Shown in pieces: positions 59,064-64,000 of a stretch of 64,000 bases of DNA. Every line of letters starts with the position of its first letter. Position 1 is the stretch's first letter. The translations under genes were made by a program, and so were the position numbers. Location of the stretch: positions 705,042 to 769,041 of the forward strand of contig JACAXG010000065.1 of the NCBI GenBank assembly GCA_018881555.1, given 5' to 3'. The notes under the pieces are model-generated. The model was not told the DNA's origin. It did not search any database and was given only the letters and a program-made list of their open reading frames with translations. This DNA is from Amblyornis subalaris. Lineage: Eukaryota; Chordata; Aves; Passeriformes; Ptilonorhynchidae.

Positions 59064-62000
59064 CTTGTTAAAAGTACATTTCTACTTTTATAAAGCATAC
59101 TTATTTAAAAACTACAAAACTACGTTTTTGCTTAAAGCTGTAAAAGGCTCACTGTTCTAACTCAGGCAGCTTTCGCCAAGGCCTCAGATCGAAACATGTA
59201 TCCATTTCTATCTGTTCAAGCACAATGCTGTTTATGTACTCTGTTTGCACCTGCAAGGTCTCTGAAACCTCATTTCCCACATTACCTGCTGATTTTGATG
59301 AATATGTTTTGCATTTGTTATGTGCCTAAATACAACAACCCCATTAGCATGTTGTGAAGCATGTAGTCCTTTTCACAGGTCTTATTTGGACTGCATATTC
59401 TTCTGCACAACTACCGATTCAGCTAAACAATGAAATATTGACTTTTGGCTGAAATGCAATGGTAATTGTAATGATATTTTTCTATTTTCATTTTATTAAT
59501 AAAATAATATTACTTTTCTTTTTTCATGTCATTATTCTCCTCTTCAGAGTGCCAATATTTATCAGCGTCTTTCTAATTTACACGGTTTTTCTTCTCTATT
59601 GAAAAATTATGCTCAGTTATTTTTTTCATCCTAAGTGCTGATTATTATAGCTCAAATATTCAGAAGCTGAATAGGTTATACTGAGATGCAACTTTCAAAG
59701 CTTTTACATCAAAGCTTTTACTGCTGTAAGATCTTTGATGAAGTAAGTCAATCTATTTTTTTTATTCATTTATTTTATTTTTTTTCTAAGCAAACTTGTG
59801 CCACCAAACTAATAGGTTGCTTTAAAGCACAAAGTTTTTGTTTCCTGTATCAATGAAATTATGTAATAGCCTCCAAGGATATCATTATGATGGTGTTAAC
59901 ATCAATACTGTTTTAAAAACATGTAGAAATACATGTATTGTTCCACTCTGATGCCATCACAAAAATAAAATGGTAAAAGGAAAAATTTTGAGAAAATTCA
60001 TTTCTTACAAAAAAAAAAATGAAAATTTCACAATCGCAGTCTTGTGGAATACGTTGTATTCATGGCCTTAATGATCTTGAGCAAAACATTCCTACTCTAT
60101 TGGGACTTGAGAATTCCATTAGCATGAGCAGCTGCTGAGCCTGCAGCATGAGCCTGCTGGAACTCCCTGTGTGGGTCTGTGCTGCGTGCAAGTGGATGTT
60201 ATGGCAGAGATGGCATTCCAGCCTGTCAGGAGAAGACCTGTGATTTTGTTTTTTACACAAAAGAAAAGGTACCGCATTATCAGAGGAAGGAGAAACCTCT
60301 CCATGAATGGTATCTATACAGAGTACCATGGAAAAGTCATCTAGGGTCTGTCTGATGCTACACAAACACAGGACTCCCAGCATCTGAAAGGACACAAGAT
60401 ACAATTTAATCTTTTATTTTAAAAAAATTGGAATTTTTAATGACATTTTTTGTCAGGCTTTTCTTATGGAGATCTGGTAAGAGCCCCACACCATCTCTTT
60501 CACTTACCTCAAGTGCAGAACATTGATGAAGGGAGCTGAGATGATGAAGTACATTCTTCTGCACTATTATGATGGGTTTTAAATTAATTCTGTTGACTCT
60601 GTTTTTTTTGCTACTGCATTCAAATATTTTAAAACTACACAGACACTGTTACTGTTGTCAAGAGGAAGAATAAAAGAGAGATCCCAAAGTATGGTAGTAG
60701 ACACTTAATAAAAAATATTTACATTTGAAGCTCATAAAAAGAATATGTAGTGGGTGACCACAGTAATAGTTGTGGGTATAGCCGTGAGTCTTCTAAAATA
60801 TGTACTGGTACCTGAAAACATACCAGGTTTTTTTCCCCTTACATTTATGCAAAACACTACTGGACTCTTACTTGACCATATGAAGAGTGACTAGATCAAA
60901 ATGGATAAAATGTCCCATGGAGAAGAATGATTTTCATTTGATGCCTTCTTTCCCTAAAGAAAAAAAAGGAAAAAAAATTGAACAAATATAAAAAATTAGT
61001 GTAAAGAATAAGATCAAAGTTTCATGCTCTGAAAGAGCTTAAAGGAATTATTTGGAAAATGAACAGGGAAAACTGTCTCATCTCTAGATATTTTCACTAG
61101 AATTAATTGGAAACTTATCACTTGGGTTCATTCTTTGACTAGAGGCTGAGATAACTGACAGGAAGAAATCTGGAAAAAGAGAGGAAGAGTTATTTTTATA
61201 ATTTCCATGTTGGTTTTAAAAAAGTAAAGTAGCCAGATCTAGTAAGTAACAAATAATAGGTATACAGGCAATGTAAGTTGCTGCTGAGAGAAGTAATAAT
61301 GTAGAAAAGACACTGAGTAAATCAGCACTCTGTCAGGTTGGAATGTCAAATGAAGCTCAGGGAAATAGCCAGAAGGTTTGTATGCCCATGCTTATACATC
61401 TGGTAGCAGAATACAGGGGAATAGAAATCTTGTTTAAAGTGCAGTTTCTGTCCGGGGTGTGTTGCTTGGAAGAAGAGAAATTAATGTAGAGGTGTAGAGA
61501 GTGCAGTATTCATTAAATGTCCAACCTCAGATGTCTGTTAGGGTCAACTCTGAATTTTCCAATTCCATTATCCTCAGAAGTTTCCCCAATATTTCCACAT
61601 CATCTTTCTCTCTATGCATGCAGAAATTACCTTTCTCCTCCTCATTAGATAGATACAACTACAATGTTTTATGCAGTGTAGGAGATAGGTGCTCCTTTAT
61701 TAATTATATATTGTTATCTAGTTTTTCCCTGTAAAAGAAAGCAATATTATTGAATGCACCATTACACTTGTAATTAGACTTAAGTGAAAACTGAGAGTTT
61801 CCCTGTGTGGGAAGCCTCCATTTTTTGAAATAATTTGATTTCAAATTTGTACCAAACGTACTTCTGAAAAAATATGTAGTCCTGTTTTATGTGATGTCTG
61901 CCCTTCATTTCTTAGATTAAGTAGAAAAAGAAACTAGAATATTTAAGTTCTGCTGCACTGCCATCACATTATCTATCATAGGATGTAATGTGATATGATA

Positions 62001-64000
62001 CTTACTGAATGCATTTGCTACAAAGACATCATGGAGAAAAGGAAAAATGGTAACGGTAATATAAAGTAACAAAATACCTGTCCAAATAATGTAGTTTTCA
62101 AGCAGAAGTTTTCATTTTTTGTGGTGCAAAAGTTTCCTAAATGGGTTTCTAGATACCTCTTTTAGTAGACTTATTGTAAAGAACGCTTTTTTTTTTTTAA
62201 ATAAGTTTTGCCAAAAATAATAGTTCAATAAAAATTCTGTAACCTTTTTTAGTTCTTAATTTAGTGCAGTGGTTGCTCCTAACAGTTGCTACTGAATAGA
62301 CTGATAATCACTGCCTGCCCATATGCAGCTAAAAGTTATTTGCACTACAATGAGAAAGGACAGTGATAAATTGGTCAAATCCAATAAAGGAAACACTGAG
62401 TGCAAAATTATGCAGAACCTAATTTCAGCAGAAAAGTGACTGAGTACTAAATATTGAGAGTGCTGAGAAAATCTGTGCTGACTATTAAGAATATATANTT
62501 TTTCCAGTGAGGAGGAACATGTATATTTTATAGTCAAAGTGACTCTTCAAAAATGCAAATCTCTGGGTCTGGCTTAGAGAGAACATTCATTCCAGAACCA
62601 CTTTAGTAAAATGTTTGATATTGAGAATTACAAGCCTAGTTCTCTCTTCTAGTAGTCCTTAATTTTTTTCCTTTTAGTAAATTGATATGAAGCAAAGAAA
62701 AAAATCATCAACCTCCAAATTTACAAAGAAACCAAATAGCTTCATTTTAGAATTTTCATTATAGGAATATACATTTCTGAGAAATGCACGAGTTTGTTAA
62801 GGGCAATGTCAATGAAAAACTAGAGTCACATTGACATTTCTTGTAGACTTCAAGAGTGTCTCTCAAGGTAGACTAACTAAAGCATGATTAGGCAACCCAA
62901 AATGACACTTCCAGTTCAGGTAATGTCCTTTAGATCCCGTCAGAGTAAAATCTCACAGGTATCAACAGGGATCAATAGAGACACTTTGGTACAAAGCATT
63001 CCTAAAAGCATTTCATCAATTTATTTCTGTTAATTTATTTTTTCATTTTGTTTTTAGAGTTTTTTTCATCCTGATTTAATGCATAAGGTTTTACATGAAA
63101 AAAAAAAAGCAAAACTTTAAAATTATTTGTTTCTTTATACAACTTGCTTGAAATAATTGTCATTTGTGACAATTCAATGTATTAACTACATTCCTAGGAA
63201 AAGAGCACATTTATATTACTGCATCACACTGAAACTCTTCGCGTGTTTTTAAGCAAATCAGAAATTTTGAAGTCTGACATTGTGATACCATAGTAGCAGC
63301 CTAACTTTGGGAGAACTTTCTATACTCTGCAAATATTAATCTTATCTCTTCCCCCCACCTCGAAACACAATCCCCCAAAAATTCCTGATTAGAATATCAT
63401 GGGAAAGGAATGAGGTCAGATTTTTTTCCTCAAGCTAAGAAATTATTTCTGAATCCTGAAATCCTCAAGTACTTGCATTGTCCGTTTAATCTTGATAATA
63501 CTAAAGAAGGTATTATTCCTTCTAAGGATGGAGTGATATAGTCTCATTCACAGTGATCTTCCGTGAAAGAATTTGTATGTTAGACTGCAGTCCTCAGGTT
63601 TTTTTACCTTTTTCATCAGAAAAGCTTGGGACTTTTTCACTATGGATTATTTGTCCTTAGAAACAAAGCTTTAATTGAAATATTAATTCCATAACACAAG
63701 ATGAAACACTGCTATTTTTCAATTAAATTTTAATCCAAGACTTTTCTAACAGAACTCATCCAAGTTCTTTTGCTTTATTTGCAACTTTCTAACAAGTCAA
63801 TATCTATGGTTAAATACATATTTTTCAATCTGTGATAGATACCAGGATAATTTTTTTCTGATGTTTAAACCACAACATATTTTTACATACCACAGCCCTC
63901 TTTTATACTGCTTGTTTTGATATTCTACTCTGTCACCTCTAGATTAAATTATTATTCTTATTTTCATCATAAGTGAGCTGCCTGTAACTCACTCAGGTCT
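59064..64000. other. Unassigned AT-rich DNA
   Basis: No repeat family, RNA gene or exon is recognised. A 114-codon minus-strand frame at 60060-60404 lies in a slightly GC-richer patch but has no known motif. A single N lies at 62498. Confidence 0.5.

Noticed and set aside
60060..60404. 114-codon minus-strand frame in a slightly GC-richer patch
   Set aside because: No motif, no splice context and no recognisable product; only conservation data could raise it.
1..64000. Prokaryotic-type features (operons, ribosome binding sites, CRISPR, attachment sites)
   Set aside because: The window has vertebrate composition and avian retroelements; none of these features applies or was seen.

Overview
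This window looks like a 64-kb piece of a bird nuclear genome, probably intergenic or deep intronic. Three things point to birds. It holds several CR1 non-LTR retrotransposon copies, both 5'-truncated 3' ends and one rarer 5' piece. It holds endogenous-retrovirus LTRs of avian type. The background is AT-rich and CpG-poor with no dense short genes. Runs of N and about a dozen single N bases mark it as draft assembly. I see no prokaryotic operons, CRISPR, tRNA, rRNA, or any complete protein-coding gene that I can recognise. The many short open frames (up to about 130 codons outside low-complexity DNA) are about what chance gives in 64 kb of AT-rich sequence.

Layout. 1-6.3 kb: unassigned, with two weak CR1-tail-like scraps. 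6.3-10.15 kb: the densest mobile-element cluster, with a solo LTR that keeps a perfect 5-bp target duplication (6300-7035), a second, older LTR of about 930 bp (8316-9245), and a 5'-truncated CR1 (9385-10150). 10.15-21.1 kb: mostly unassigned, with a small MITE-like hairpin (12081-12136) and three CR1 fragments (14370-14905 plus; 16141-16352 minus; 20472-21095 minus, still encoding a recognisable stretch of the CR1 ORF2 C-terminus). 21.1-30.7 kb: unassigned. 30.74-31.58 kb: a long (CCTT)n polypyrimidine array broken by a 385-bp gap. 31.6-40.2 kb: unassigned, with one candidate exon and a CTCF-like motif. 40.17-40.59 kb: two CR1 3' ends in opposite orientation. 45.65-46.12 kb and 48.31-48.49 kb: two purine-rich microsatellites. 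49.24-49.84 kb: a CR1 5' piece with an ORF1 remnant. 55.75-56.76 kb: two more CR1 pieces. 57.74-59.1 kb: a GC-richer, repeat-like, unclassified block running into a 245-bp gap. 59.1-64 kb: unassigned.

No genes can be said to work together here. The most useful leads are the well-preserved solo LTR, the unclassified block at 57.7-59.1 kb, the atypical CR1 5' fragment, and two short segments with good splice-site context (33458-33557 and 45312-45387) that could be exons of an unseen gene or lncRNA. I found no convincing undescribed biological system.
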